This document shows positions 8,563 through 16,927 of a DNA stretch of 64,000 bases, one piece after another. Location: the NCBI RefSeq assembly GCF_003010935.1, contig NZ_PGGN01000004.1, forward strand, positions 372,001 through 436,000. The letters run 5' to 3'. Source of the DNA: Phyllobacterium endophyticum (GTDB lineage Bacteria > Pseudomonadota > Alphaproteobacteria > Rhizobiales > Rhizobiaceae). The notes beneath the pieces are model-generated. The model did not search any database. It was not told where the DNA came from and saw only the letters and a program-made list of their open reading frames with translations. The number at the start of each line of letters is the position of its first letter. Within the stretch, counting starts at the first letter, position 1. Made by a program: the position numbers and the translations under genes.

Positions 8563-9015
8563 TTAGAGGACGGCGCTTGCAACATCGGCACTGCGCACGA
8601 TGCGGTTGACGAAAACGGGCAGGGTTCTGGCAGGAGCAACGGGAGCAGCATCGGCCAAAACTGCAGGCGCACCAGCGACAAGAGGTGATTGTTGCGCTGG
8701 TGTGGCCCGCACTCTGTCATTCAGATCGCTCTTTGCCTGCTCGACGAGATCGATTGCCCGCGCAATCTCGGAACGCACTCGGTCCGAATCACGTAGCCTT
8801 GCTTCCAGCCGGACACTTTCGTCGTGGCAGGATTCCCGCTCGGCCTGAAGAATAGCAAGTGCCTGCTGGAGATTGGCAGCGGAACTTGCAACCTGATGCG
8901 CCATGACGTGGCTCATGGCGGAAATGCGATTGGCCTTCCGCAGGGCGGCGAGGAAAATGACGAGCGACAATGCGGTCAATATGACCGAAATCATGTTAGC
9001 CAGCGGCAAGTTCAT
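8563..9015 (-). CDS. Membrane-anchored coiled-coil protein of the motor-switch operon
   Basis: This ~150-residue protein has one N-terminal membrane segment (about residues 7-26), then a long helical, coiled-coil-like part rich in Glu, Arg and Ala, and an Ala/Pro-rich tail. I do not recognise a named family. It sits between fliM and fliN on the same strand, so a flagellar or motor role is inferred. The start at 9015 is preceded by AAGAGGA at good spacing and overlaps the fliM end by 20 bases; an ATG at 8994, one base after the fliM stop, is possible but has no clear ribosome-binding site. Confidence 0.7.
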   Translation of the reverse strand: MNLPLANMISVILTALSLVIFLAALRKANRISAMSHVMAHQVASSAANLQQALAILQAERESCHDESVRLEARLRDSDRVRSEIARAIDLVEQAKSDLNDRVRATPAQQSPLVAGAPAVLADAAPVAPARTLPVFVNRIVRSADVASAVL

Positions 9016-9934
9016 CAAGCAGATCCTCTTCTTCGTTGACAGGATCGGTGATCCGGACGGTGAATGCACTTCCGGTCTTGCCAAGGCGGCAGCGATAAAG
9101 TGCCTGCTTGCCGCTACGCAACCGCACCTGGTCGATAGCGTCCTTTGGCAGATGCAACACTTGTCCAGGTTGCAGCAGGCTTATCTGCTCCAGCGTCATG
9201 GTACCCTGCTGTAGATACGCCTCCACATCGATTCGGGCACGGCTGACTTCGAGCCGCAGCTTCTTGGCCCAGGTTGGGTCAGAATGATGTGCAGGCCGAC
9301 GCAGCAGGCGAGCGATTGCTTCCTGCATCGGCTTGAAACTCGAGCGTGGGAGGAGGATCCGCAAATAACCTGATCGTCCCGAAACTCTGAGTGCAAGGGT
9401 GCAGCAGATCATGCGTGTCTCGCCGAGCGTGGCTGGAGCAAGATGTGCCGCCTCCACAAGCTCCCCGATCTGGAAAAGAGGTTCGCTGGCCCCTGAAAAC
9501 ATGTGATCGAGCGATGCCGTCACCTCGGCAAAGATCTGCCTGACCACGCCAAGATCAACGGAGGTCAGTGGCCGTTTTTCTGCCGCACTATCATTACTCG
9601 CACCTGCACCGAAGAGTGCTTCGACGCTGCAATCGACGAAGCCACGGTCAGCGGCGAGCATGAGCTGCGATCCCCACTTTGTGGCCGGTACCATGCCAAC
9701 GAGTGCGGCACTGCGAACTGCCTCGGCAATTGCCTCTCTTTCAAGCGCCTCAATGCCCGAAAAATCCGTGCCAATTGCGACGTCCGTCCGCGCGGCAATC
9801 CTGATGGTGAACGACGCCGCAAGATCACGGAACACCGTTTCCAGCGATTTGAGATCTTCAAGCGACAGACCAGCCGCGCGCAGGATACTGTCGGCGAGCG
9901 CATCTGGCCGTTTCTGTTCAGCTTCCCCGTCCAT
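8996..9934 (-). CDS. fliM: Flagellar motor switch protein FliM (divergent rhizobial type)
   Basis: FliM (312 residues) links FliG to FliN and is the usual docking site of phospho-CheY. The C-terminal SpoA-like domain is seen at about 225-300 (LRLEVSRARIDVEAYLQQG, LQPGQVLHLP). The middle CheC-like domain is weakly conserved, as in other rhizobia. The usual N-terminal EIDALL-type CheY-binding motif is not visible. It follows motA by only 7 bases. Confidence 0.88.
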   Translation of the reverse strand: MDGEAEQKRPDALADSILRAAGLSLEDLKSLETVFRDLAASFTIRIAARTDVAIGTDFSGIEALEREAIAEAVRSAALVGMVPATKWGSQLMLAADRGFVDCSVEALFGAGASNDSAAEKRPLTSVDLGVVRQIFAEVTASLDHMFSGASEPLFQIGELVEAAHLAPATLGETRMICCTLALRVSGRSGYLRILLPRSSFKPMQEAIARLLRRPAHHSDPTWAKKLRLEVSRARIDVEAYLQQGTMTLEQISLLQPGQVLHLPKDAIDQVRLRSGKQALYRCRLGKTGSAFTVRITDPVNEEEDLLDELAAG

Positions 9935-9941
9935 GATCGTC

Positions 9942-10823
9942 CTATGCCGCTTGCTGCAGGGCGGCAGGGGCCGACGGTGTCAGTGTTTCCTGCTCTACTA
10001 CATCGATGGAGGGGCGGTCATAGGCCGAAATGGTTTTGCGGCCATACTCAAGCGCGATCTGCGGCAATGCACCATTCATGTAGGCCAGCAATGTCTGCTT
10101 GACGATCATGTAAAGCCGGTTCTGCTTTTCGCGTGTAGTCTTTATTTTCGTTGCGATGGGACCAACCACACCGTAGGACAGAAATATGCCGGCAAAGGTG
10201 CCGACGAGCGCCGCGCCGATAAGGTGTCCGAGCACCTCCGGCGATTCGTTGAGCGCGCCCATGGCCTTGATCACGCCCAGCACCGCCGCAACGATGCCAA
10301 GCGCGGGAAGACCTTCCGACACGCTTACCATGGCGTTATATGGTTTCAGCTTGTCACGCGCGATGGTGTGGATCTCCTCATCCATGAGCGCTTCGATTTC
10401 ATGTGAACGCGCGTTGCCGATGATGATGAGACGGCAATAATCACAGATGAAATGCGTCAGGTCATGGTTTTTCAAAACGCTCGGGAAGGCTTGGAAAATC
10501 GCCGATTCCGTAGGGTTGTCGATATGAACTTCAACCTCGTTACGCGACTTGGCTCGTAGCTCGCGCATCAAAGCATAGAGAACACCTAGAACATCGAGAT
10601 AGTCCCGCTGTTTGGGGATCTTGTTGGTGAATGCTTCCATACAAGCTCGGCCGGTATCCTTGACCGCTGAGAAAGGATTAGCGACCAGGAAGGTGCCAAG
10701 CGCCGATCCCCCGATGATGACGAATTCCCACGGTTGTACGAGCACGGCGACATGGCCACCCATCGCGATAAATCCGCCGAGCAGACATCCCATCGTCACA
10801 ATGAGTCCAACAAGAATACCCAA
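9942..10823 (-). CDS. motA: Flagellar stator protein MotA
   Basis: MotA (293 residues) forms the proton-driven stator with MotB. Four membrane segments are seen: two at the N terminus (about 1-22 and 33-50) and two in [19 protein letters not shown] and the [20 protein letters not shown] region near 170-225. Between them is the cytoplasmic loop that contacts FliG. It is the first gene of the leftward operon, and the partner motB lies far away at 25030. Confidence 0.97.
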   Translation of the reverse strand: MGILVGLIVTMGCLLGGFIAMGGHVAVLVQPWEFVIIGGSALGTFLVANPFSAVKDTGRACMEAFTNKIPKQRDYLDVLGVLYALMRELRAKSRNEVEVHIDNPTESAIFQAFPSVLKNHDLTHFICDYCRLIIIGNARSHEIEALMDEEIHTIARDKLKPYNAMVSVSEGLPALGIVAAVLGVIKAMGALNESPEVLGHLIGAALVGTFAGIFLSYGVVGPIATKIKTTREKQNRLYMIVKQTLLAYMNGALPQIALEYGRKTISAYDRPSIDVVEQETLTPSAPAALQQAA

Positions 10824-10870
10824 GCCACCACTCCTGCACGTTTATGAATATTGGCTAACAGCGTCGGCTT

Positions 10871-10887
10871 GTGTGAACCTTGCAGAA
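10871..10887 (-). promoter_or_regulatory. GCAAG-type element upstream of motA
   Basis: Read on the minus strand, the element is TTCTGCAAGGTTCACAC, about 50 bases before the motA start. Its GCAAGGTTCxCAC core is identical, apart from one base, to the element before fliF (22677-22694). It is one of seven similar sites found before flagellar transcription units. Confidence 0.5.
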
Positions 10888-10932
10888 GATGCGGCTTGGC
10901 CCTGTGGCGCTGGTCCAGCCCCGCCAGTTTCA

Positions 10933-10941
10933 GGCAAGCTT
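10933..10941 (+). promoter_or_regulatory. GCAAG-type element upstream of the DUF1217 gene and flgF
   Basis: The element GGCAAGCTT lies 41 bases before the ATG at 10983. It shares GCAAGCTT with the site before flhA but lacks the conserved TTCGC flank, so it is one of the weaker members of the set. Confidence 0.35.
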
Positions 10942-10982
10942 GATTTGTCACATCTGGGCAAACGTTCTCAGAAAGGCGCATC

Positions 10983-11765
10983 ATGATCAACACGATGACC
11001 GGCTACAGGCTGATTGCTGCCGACTTGCCGCGCTCACTGACCCGCGTGTCGAAGGAACCGGTCGTTCAACGCGAGAGCGACTATTACCTGAAGAACATAG
11101 AAAATGTGAAATCAATCGACGATTTCATGAAAGACACAAAGCTTTACAACTATGCATTGAAGGCCCTCGGTCTCCAGGACATGGCCTACGCCAAGGCGTT
11201 CATTCGTAAAGTCCTGACGGAAGGCGTAGACGACCCCAACAGCTTCGCCAACAAACTCACCGATCGCCGGTACAAGGAACTCGCCACGACATTCAACTTC
11301 GTAAAGCTTGGTGACAAGACAACGCAGCAGCCGGCAGCGAAACAGCAAATAACAGAGAAATATGTGCGGCAGACGCTCGAACTGGAGACTGGCCGGCAGA
11401 ACGAAGGGGTAAGGCTTGCGCTTTACTTCGCGCGCAAGGCTCCGACAATTACAAGCGCCTTCGAGATTCTTGGGGACAAGGCGTTGCTCCAAGTATTTCA
11501 GGCGACGTTCAACATGCCCGCGCAAATGTCCAATCTCGATATCGATCGGCAGGCACAGCTCGTTGAAAGCAAGCTCAATCTCAAGGACCTCAAGGACCCG
11601 GCCAAGCTTGACAAACTACTGACGCGTTTTACCGCCATGTATGAAATGAAAAATCCATCGACTACGGCAAGCGCGCCCTCCATGTTGCTGGGAGGAACAT
11701 CTGCCATTGGGATATCGGCAAGCATTCTGGCGACATTGCAGTCGTTCAAGCTGGGTGGCCGCTGA
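10983..11765 (+). CDS. DUF1217 family flagellar-locus protein
   Basis: This 260-residue protein matches the DUF1217 family, which occurs in alphaproteobacterial flagellar loci and has no firmly assigned role. It is mainly helical; the segments RESDYYLKNIENVKSIDDFM and LYNYALKALGLQDM are typical of the family. The C-terminal ~30 residues are hydrophobic and Gly/Ser-rich. There is no signal peptide. Its stop shares one base with the flgF start (TGATG), so translation is probably coupled, which suggests a rod or basal-body role. Confidence 0.85.
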   Translation: MINTMTGYRLIAADLPRSLTRVSKEPVVQRESDYYLKNIENVKSIDDFMKDTKLYNYALKALGLQDMAYAKAFIRKVLTEGVDDPNSFANKLTDRRYKELATTFNFVKLGDKTTQQPAAKQQITEKYVRQTLELETGRQNEGVRLALYFARKAPTITSAFEILGDKALLQVFQATFNMPAQMSNLDIDRQAQLVESKLNLKDLKDPAKLDKLLTRFTAMYEMKNPSTTASAPSMLLGGTSAIGISASILATLQSFKLGGR

Positions 11766-12487
11766 TGGAAAATTCGATATACGTGGGTCTGTCTGCGCAG
11801 ATTTCGCTGGAGCGTCGCCTTGACGTCCTAGCCCACAATATAGCGAATATGTCGACGCCTGGCTTTCGAGCAACGGGCATGAAGTTTGACGCAATGATCT
11901 CGAAGGCCGCTGAAAACTCGAGTTTTGTGACAGCCGGTGAGAGCTATATCGAAACGAACGCAGGTCCGATTACCCAGACCGGCAATCCACTAGATGTGGC
12001 CGCAAAGGGCGATGTGTGGTTTTCGCTCCAATCGCCGGCAGGACAAGTTTATACCCGCGATGGCCGAATGCAGATGTCGATTACAGGCGAACTGCTTTCC
12101 GTCAAGGGTTATCCCATGCTGGATGCGGGCGGTCAGCCGCTAACCATCGATCCCAACGGCGGACCTCCCGACATCTCATCGGACGGCGCGGTCTATCAGA
12201 ATGGCAGGCAGGTAGGTGCGATCGGATTGTTCACGATCAGTCCGAATGCCAAACTGACGTATTTCGACAATTCCTCCATCGTTCCAAGCGTGGCGGCGCA
12301 GCCCGCGATAGACAATCCGAACGCCGGGGTCATTCAGGGCTCCATCGAGGGATCCAATGTCGACGCAATCAGTGAAATGACAAGGCTGATGAGCGTGACA
12401 CGCGCCTTTGAGCGGGTCGATGCATTGCTTCGCGGCAACGAGAACACCTTCTCGGAAGCGATCAAGACACTCGGCTCGAAGTCATGA
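11765..12487 (+). CDS. flgF: Flagellar proximal rod protein FlgF
   Basis: FlgF (240 residues) is a rod protein of the FlgE/F/G family. The conserved N-terminal rod motif is seen as LDVLAHNIANMSTPGFRA, and the C-terminal helix as MSVTRAFERVDALL. It is exported without a cleaved signal by the flagellar type III system. The start ATG overlaps the preceding stop by one base; fliI begins 7 bases downstream. Confidence 0.95.
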   Translation: MENSIYVGLSAQISLERRLDVLAHNIANMSTPGFRATGMKFDAMISKAAENSSFVTAGESYIETNAGPITQTGNPLDVAAKGDVWFSLQSPAGQVYTRDGRMQMSITGELLSVKGYPMLDAGGQPLTIDPNGGPPDISSDGAVYQNGRQVGAIGLFTISPNAKLTYFDNSSIVPSVAAQPAIDNPNAGVIQGSIEGSNVDAISEMTRLMSVTRAFERVDALLRGNENTFSEAIKTLGSKS

Positions 12488-12494
12488 GCTGACC

Positions 12495-13871
12495 ATGCAT
12501 TCATTTGAATCGATTCTTCCTGCGATACACAACAAAACAAGCTCTTTGGAAACCCTGGCCCGGTTGGTTTCGCAGATTGAGCAGGAGCGGACCGCCGTTG
12601 CCGTGGGGGGGTATGTCAATCAGGTGTCTCGTTCGAGTATCGGCGTACGTGGAATATCCAATCGTGTTCAACTTGGCGACGTGGTGGCTATCCGCTCCAA
12701 CAATGAACTTTTGGCGGCGGAAGTGATCCGGCTCGAGCAGGACCAGGTCCTGATCAAGCCGTTCGATGACCGCGTCATGCCTGGACTTGGAATGTCGGTT
12801 TTTCCGGGAGGCCCCCTACAAATTGCGCCCGGACCCGATTGGAAGGGCAGGGTGATCAATGCGCTCGCTTGTCCCCTGGACAACAAGGGACCTTTGTCTG
12901 CAGGACCTGACCCGAAACCTGTAGACGGCCTGGCACCTTCGGCTATGAACCGACGCCGGGTTGAAAAGGGACTGCGAACGGGCGTCAACGTCGTCGACGT
13001 GTTCGTGCCGATGTGCTTTGGCCAGCGCATAGGTGTCTTCGCCGGCTCCGGTGTCGGCAAGTCGACGTTGCTTGGTATGATGACCAAAGCTACGGACTTC
13101 GATACTGTCGTCTTGGCGCTGACGGGCGAGCGCGGGCGCGAAGTGCGCGATATACTTGAAGATACGATGGCTGGGAAGCTCGACAAAACCATCGCGGTTG
13201 TCGCGACCGGCGATGAAAGTCCTATGATGCGTCGGCTTGCTCCCAACACCGCAACGGCCATTGCAGAATATTTTAGCGAACGCGGCGACAACGTCCTGCT
13301 GATTGTGGATTCCATTACGCGTTTCGCCCACGCAGCGCGCGAAATCGCCATTGCATCGGGCGAACCGCCAGTATCGCGCGGGTATCCGCCGACCGTATTC
13401 AGTCAGTTGCCGCGGCTGCTTGAGCGGGCCGGTCCAGGTCTTGCCAGTGGCGGCACGATCACAGGTATTTACGCGGTTCTTGTTGATGGCGACGATCATA
13501 ACGATCCAATTTCCGATGCCATCCGAGGCACGCTCGACGGCCATATCGTTCTAGACCGAATCATCGCGGCGCAAGGACGGTTTCCCGCAGTCGATATCCT
13601 CGGTTCCATCTCGCGCCTTGCACAGCATAACTGGAGCCGAGACCAACAGAAGTTGGTAACAGGTTTACGGAGCCTGATCGCGCGTTACGAGGAAACGCGC
13701 GATCTGCGCATGATCGGCGCCTATCAGACCGGCAGCGACCCTCTTGTCGATCAGGCGGTAAATCTTGTCCCGCTAATCTATGACGCCATGCAGCAAACGC
13801 CCGCCTCGCCGCTTTCGCAGGACCCCTACGAAGATCTTGCAGCATCACTACGGCCAAAGGAGCCATCATGA
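12495..13871 (+). CDS. fliI: Flagellar export ATPase FliI
   Basis: FliI (458 residues) is the cytoplasmic hexameric ATPase that energises flagellar protein export. Walker A GSGVGKST is at 184-191, and a Walker B-like VLLIVDSITRFA segment follows about 90 residues later. The SRGYPPTVFSQLPRLLERAG segment is characteristic of FliI/SctN. The start MHSFESILP at 12495 was chosen because the region upstream codes for flgF in another frame. It overlaps the next gene by ATGA, and no fliJ follows directly. Confidence 0.97.
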   Translation: MHSFESILPAIHNKTSSLETLARLVSQIEQERTAVAVGGYVNQVSRSSIGVRGISNRVQLGDVVAIRSNNELLAAEVIRLEQDQVLIKPFDDRVMPGLGMSVFPGGPLQIAPGPDWKGRVINALACPLDNKGPLSAGPDPKPVDGLAPSAMNRRRVEKGLRTGVNVVDVFVPMCFGQRIGVFAGSGVGKSTLLGMMTKATDFDTVVLALTGERGREVRDILEDTMAGKLDKTIAVVATGDESPMMRRLAPNTATAIAEYFSERGDNVLLIVDSITRFAHAAREIAIASGEPPVSRGYPPTVFSQLPRLLERAGPGLASGGTITGIYAVLVDGDDHNDPISDAIRGTLDGHIVLDRIIAAQGRFPAVDILGSISRLAQHNWSRDQQKLVTGLRSLIARYEETRDLRMIGAYQTGSDPLVDQAVNLVPLIYDAMQQTPASPLSQDPYEDLAASLRPKEPS

Positions 13872-14437
13872 AAAAGCAAGAAGCTGCGGCGCAAACAGCC
13901 GCGGAGGCCACGGGAATCACTCGTCGGCGTGACAAAGGCTTCGATGGCTATTTGAAAAGCACCGGATTGCTGCTTGCGGTTGGCTCATTCGTTTTGCCCT
14001 TCATCATGTATTACGATGTCCTCGATGCACGGCCTGAGCCAGTTTCCGCAGGCAAAAAGGTCAATGACCCCCTAGATCGGTCCAATCAAAAGGTCGTACG
14101 CGCAACCAACGGAAGGAGCGGCGGCACCGCGCCAGATAATAAACCTGGTGAGGAACTTGATCCCATGACTACGGCCACCACTGCAGAGCTGAAGGAAAGC
14201 AGGGTGGCGCGTATAGATGACGCGATCAAGCAGCCATTTCCCGGCAAGCCCGCATTCCTGCTGCGTGAGGTCGTAGGCGGCCTCGTCATGATTGAGGACG
14301 ATGCGGGCTACTGGTTCGTCGAAAAAGGCTCCACACTACCGGACGGGAGCAAGCTTATCGCCATCGAACATGGCAGCGGCGCCGACAGCTGGCAGATCAA
14401 AACGTCGGACGGCGATGTGATAACCCGAACCAACTAG
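13868..14437 (+). CDS. Bitopic membrane protein following fliI, unknown
   Basis: This 189-residue protein has a short Lys/Arg-rich cytoplasmic N terminus, one membrane segment (about 34-52), a low-complexity linker and a small C-terminal domain (about 120-185) with GSTLPDGSKLIAIEHG, probably periplasmic and beta-rich. It overlaps the fliI stop by four bases, so it is made with FliI. I do not recognise the family. It is not FliJ, which lacks a membrane segment. A flagellar basal-body role is inferred from position only. Confidence 0.75.
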   Translation: MKKQEAAAQTAAEATGITRRRDKGFDGYLKSTGLLLAVGSFVLPFIMYYDVLDARPEPVSAGKKVNDPLDRSNQKVVRATNGRSGGTAPDNKPGEELDPMTTATTAELKESRVARIDDAIKQPFPGKPAFLLREVVGGLVMIEDDAGYWFVEKGSTLPDGSKLIAIEHGSGADSWQIKTSDGDVITRTN

Positions 14438-14453
14438 CTCCGTGTGCCGCAAG

Positions 14454-14467
14454 TCTCACGCAAGTTT
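14454..14467 (+). promoter_or_regulatory. GCAAG-type element upstream of flgB
   Basis: The element TCTCACGCAAGTTT ends about 52 bases before the flgB ATG, in the only sizeable gap (81 bases) of the flgF-fliP block. It shares CGCAAG with the fliF, flgE and flhA sites and suggests an internal promoter for flgB onward. Confidence 0.4.
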
Positions 14468-14518
14468 GGAAGATTAGGTTAAGGACAGATTAACCCGGTC
14501 AGGCTTGCGAGGAAACAC

Positions 14519-14899
14519 ATGCAGGGCATCCATCTGTTCGAGCTGGCATCGCGTCAGGCCGAATGGCTTTCCGTGAGGCAGGCGGCGGTCTCAGGAAACG
14601 TCGCCAATGCGAACACGCCAGGCTTTAAGGCACGCGACGTTGAGCCGTTCAGGGATGTGCTGGAGCAGACGCAGCTGACGATGGCAGCGACTAACCCTGT
14701 GCATCTTGAAATAGATGCATCCGGTGTGGCTGCAACGCAGCTACGCACCGACGCGACGACCGAGCAGAACCACTCGAAAAACACTGTCAGTCTTGAAGAG
14801 GAAATGGTGAAATCCGGTGAGATCAACCGCCAGTTTTCACTCAACACAAGCATCGTGAAAGCGTTTCACCGCATGATGCTCTCAGCTGTGAGGAGTTGA
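14519..14899 (+). CDS. flgB: Flagellar proximal rod protein FlgB
   Basis: FlgB (126 residues) is the innermost rod subunit. The conserved N-terminal segment [20 protein letters not shown] and the C-terminal helix with [19 protein letters not shown] are typical. The length matches the family. It is exported by the type III system, and an 81-base gap upstream may hold a promoter. Confidence 0.95.
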   Translation: MQGIHLFELASRQAEWLSVRQAAVSGNVANANTPGFKARDVEPFRDVLEQTQLTMAATNPVHLEIDASGVAATQLRTDATTEQNHSKNTVSLEEEMVKSGEINRQFSLNTSIVKAFHRMMLSAVRS

Positions 14900-14904
14900 G
14901 CCTC

Positions 14905-15324
14905 ATGTCGGATCCTCTGCAAGCTGCCCTGAAAGTCGCGGCCTCTGGCCTTTCCGCACAGTCGACGCGCCTACGAATCGTGTCGGAAAACCTCGCCAAC
15001 GCACAATCTACCGGCAAGACAGCTGGCAGCGACCCTTATCGTCGCAAGACCGTTTCATTTGCAACCGAGCTCGATCGTGCCAACGGCGTCGAGACCGTGC
15101 GTGTTGCCGAAGTAGGCAAGGACACATCTCCCTTCATTCAAGACTATGACCCCAGCCACCCAGCAGCGGATGCCAATGGCTATGTCAAACTACCCAATGT
15201 CAGCATGGTTGTCGAAATGGCGGACATGCGCGAAGCAAATCGCTCCTATGAAGCCAATCTCCAGGTAGTCAAGCAAGCACGCGAACTGATTGCAATGACT
15301 GTCGATCTTTTGAGGAATTCCTGA
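14905..15324 (+). CDS. flgC: Flagellar proximal rod protein FlgC
   Basis: FlgC (139 residues) carries the rod motif [18 protein letters not shown] and the YDPSHPAAD segment typical of FlgC. The start MSDPLQ at 14905 was chosen because AGGAG at 14891-14895 lies nine bases upstream; the TTG nine bases earlier is less likely. Its stop overlaps the fliE start by one base. Confidence 0.95.
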   Translation: MSDPLQAALKVAASGLSAQSTRLRIVSENLANAQSTGKTAGSDPYRRKTVSFATELDRANGVETVRVAEVGKDTSPFIQDYDPSHPAADANGYVKLPNVSMVVEMADMREANRSYEANLQVVKQARELIAMTVDLLRNS

Positions 15325-15638
15325 TGATTGACCAACTTCTCAGTGTTTCCACGCGTAACGCTCTCTCCAGCTTGTCGGAAACTGTGTCTCAAGGCGGTGT
15401 AACACCCCCTGCCGTTAGCCAGCCTTCTTTCGGCAACGTGCTGTCACAGCTCACCGGATCGGTCAGCAACAAGCTTGAAGGTGCGGAGGCAATCTCCATG
15501 AAAAGTATGACCGGGGATGTACCGACCCGCGATGTGGTGAATGCAGTCATGGATGCAGAACAGTCCCTGCAAACGGCCATCGCCATCCGCGACAAGATTG
15601 TCCAGGCCTATCTGGAAATAAGCCGTATGCCAATCTAA
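15324..15638 (+). CDS. fliE: Flagellar MS-ring/rod adaptor FliE
   Basis: FliE (104 residues) connects the FliF ring to the rod. The C-terminal half contains the family pattern [20 protein letters not shown] followed by a [14 protein letters not shown] end, which is diagnostic. It starts within the flgC stop codon (TGATG), consistent with coupled production of FlgB, FlgC and FliE. Confidence 0.95.
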   Translation: MIDQLLSVSTRNALSSLSETVSQGGVTPPAVSQPSFGNVLSQLTGSVSNKLEGAEAISMKSMTGDVPTRDVVNAVMDAEQSLQTAIAIRDKIVQAYLEISRMPI

Positions 15639-15647
15639 GGAATGTCG

Positions 15648-16436
15648 ATGAAAGCCCTGACCATCGCAGCAACCGGCATGAATGCCCAGCAGCTTAATCT
15701 GGAAGTGATTGCCAACAATATCGCCAATATAAACACGACAGGGTTCAAGCGAGCCAAGGCTGAATTCTCCGATCTATTATATCAGGCGGAACGCACCGCA
15801 GGCGTGCCAAACGCTGCAAACCAGAGCATAATCCCAGAAGGCGCTATGGTAGGGCTTGGTGTGCAGACCTCCGCCGTCCGCAATCTTCACATACAGGGTA
15901 GTCTGAACCAGACTGGCAACCCGTTCGACGTTGCACTGGTGGGTCGAGGCTGGTTTCAAATCCAAAACCCGGCCGGCGAGACACTCTATAGTCGCGCTGG
16001 CACATTCAACACGAATGCTACCGGCCAATTGGTGACGCTAGATGGCAATCTGGTTGAGCCGAACATCATTGTCCCCACCGATGCGGTTGAGGTCAAGATT
16101 TCCGACACAGGTCAGGTGTTCGCTAAGATGGCAGATCAAACTGAACTACAAAATCTGGGGCAGCTGACGATCGCGAATTTTGCCAATGAAGCTGGGCTGG
16201 AGCCCCTGGGTGACAATCTGTACAAGCAGACCGACGCATCCGGAGATCCGGTTGTCGGTGTTCCCGGTGATCCCGGATTTGCGACATTGAAGCAGGCTTA
16301 TCTCGAAAATTCCAACGTCGACCCTGTCAAGGAAATCACGGATCTGATCACAGCCCAGCGTGCCTATGAAATGAATTCGAAAGTGATCCAGGCTGCGGAC
16401 GAAATGGCTCAGGTCGTTTCCAAGAATCTGCGCTGA
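15648..16436 (+). CDS. flgG: Flagellar distal rod protein FlgG
   Basis: FlgG (262 residues) forms the distal rod. The N-terminal motif [17 protein letters not shown] and the C-terminal [20 protein letters not shown] are canonical. The start at 15648 gives the standard 262-residue length and places AAGGA six bases upstream; the ATG at 15642 lies directly against that Shine-Dalgarno sequence and is less likely. Confidence 0.97.
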   Translation: MKALTIAATGMNAQQLNLEVIANNIANINTTGFKRAKAEFSDLLYQAERTAGVPNAANQSIIPEGAMVGLGVQTSAVRNLHIQGSLNQTGNPFDVALVGRGWFQIQNPAGETLYSRAGTFNTNATGQLVTLDGNLVEPNIIVPTDAVEVKISDTGQVFAKMADQTELQNLGQLTIANFANEAGLEPLGDNLYKQTDASGDPVVGVPGDPGFATLKQAYLENSNVDPVKEITDLITAQRAYEMNSKVIQAADEMAQVVSKNLR

Positions 16437-16444
16437 GGACTATC

Positions 16445-16927
16445 ATGACGACGGCGATCCATTGGGGTGATAAAATTACACGCATGCTGGCATACGCCTT
16501 TTGCGTTCTGCCGATACCTGTCGTGGCGTATGCTGATCGCATAGCGTTTCTTGTACCCACCCAGATTATCTATCCTGGTGAGATAATCGGCGGTTCAGGA
16601 CTGCACGAGAAGCATTTCACGATCAGGGCAAGTGCGGCCGGTCAATACGTGCTGTCACCACAACAGCTTATCGGTAAAGTGGCGCGCCGGACGCTCCTTC
16701 CGGGTCAACCCATTCTTGTCAGCGCTCTGAATGAACCCGATTTGGTCGAGCGCGGCGTACCGGTTGCGCTGGTCTATAATACCGGTGCGCTTGTCATCAC
16801 GGCCAAGGGAACGCCGCTGGAAGCGGGGCACGCCGGAGATTTCATCAAGGTTCGCAACATGGACAGCGGTATAATCGTATCGGGAACTGTGCTTGCCGAT
16901 GGCAGCATTCAGGTCGGTATGCGATGA
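16445..16927 (+). CDS. flgA: P-ring assembly chaperone FlgA
   Basis: FlgA (160 residues) is the periplasmic chaperone for P-ring assembly by FlgI. A membrane-type signal sequence spans about 12-30. The SAF-like domain with IGKVARRTLLPGQPI and the C-terminal GDFIKVRNMDSGIIVSGTV are typical. The stop overlaps the flgI ATG by four bases, so chaperone and client are coupled. Confidence 0.93.
   Translation: MTTAIHWGDKITRMLAYAFCVLPIPVVAYADRIAFLVPTQIIYPGEIIGGSGLHEKHFTIRASAAGQYVLSPQQLIGKVARRTLLPGQPILVSALNEPDLVERGVPVALVYNTGALVITAKGTPLEAGHAGDFIKVRNMDSGIIVSGTVLADGSIQVGMR

Noticed and set aside
12668..13544. Two minus-strand open frames within fliI
   Set aside because: They overlap the catalytic core of a conserved ATPase and show no domain of their own.
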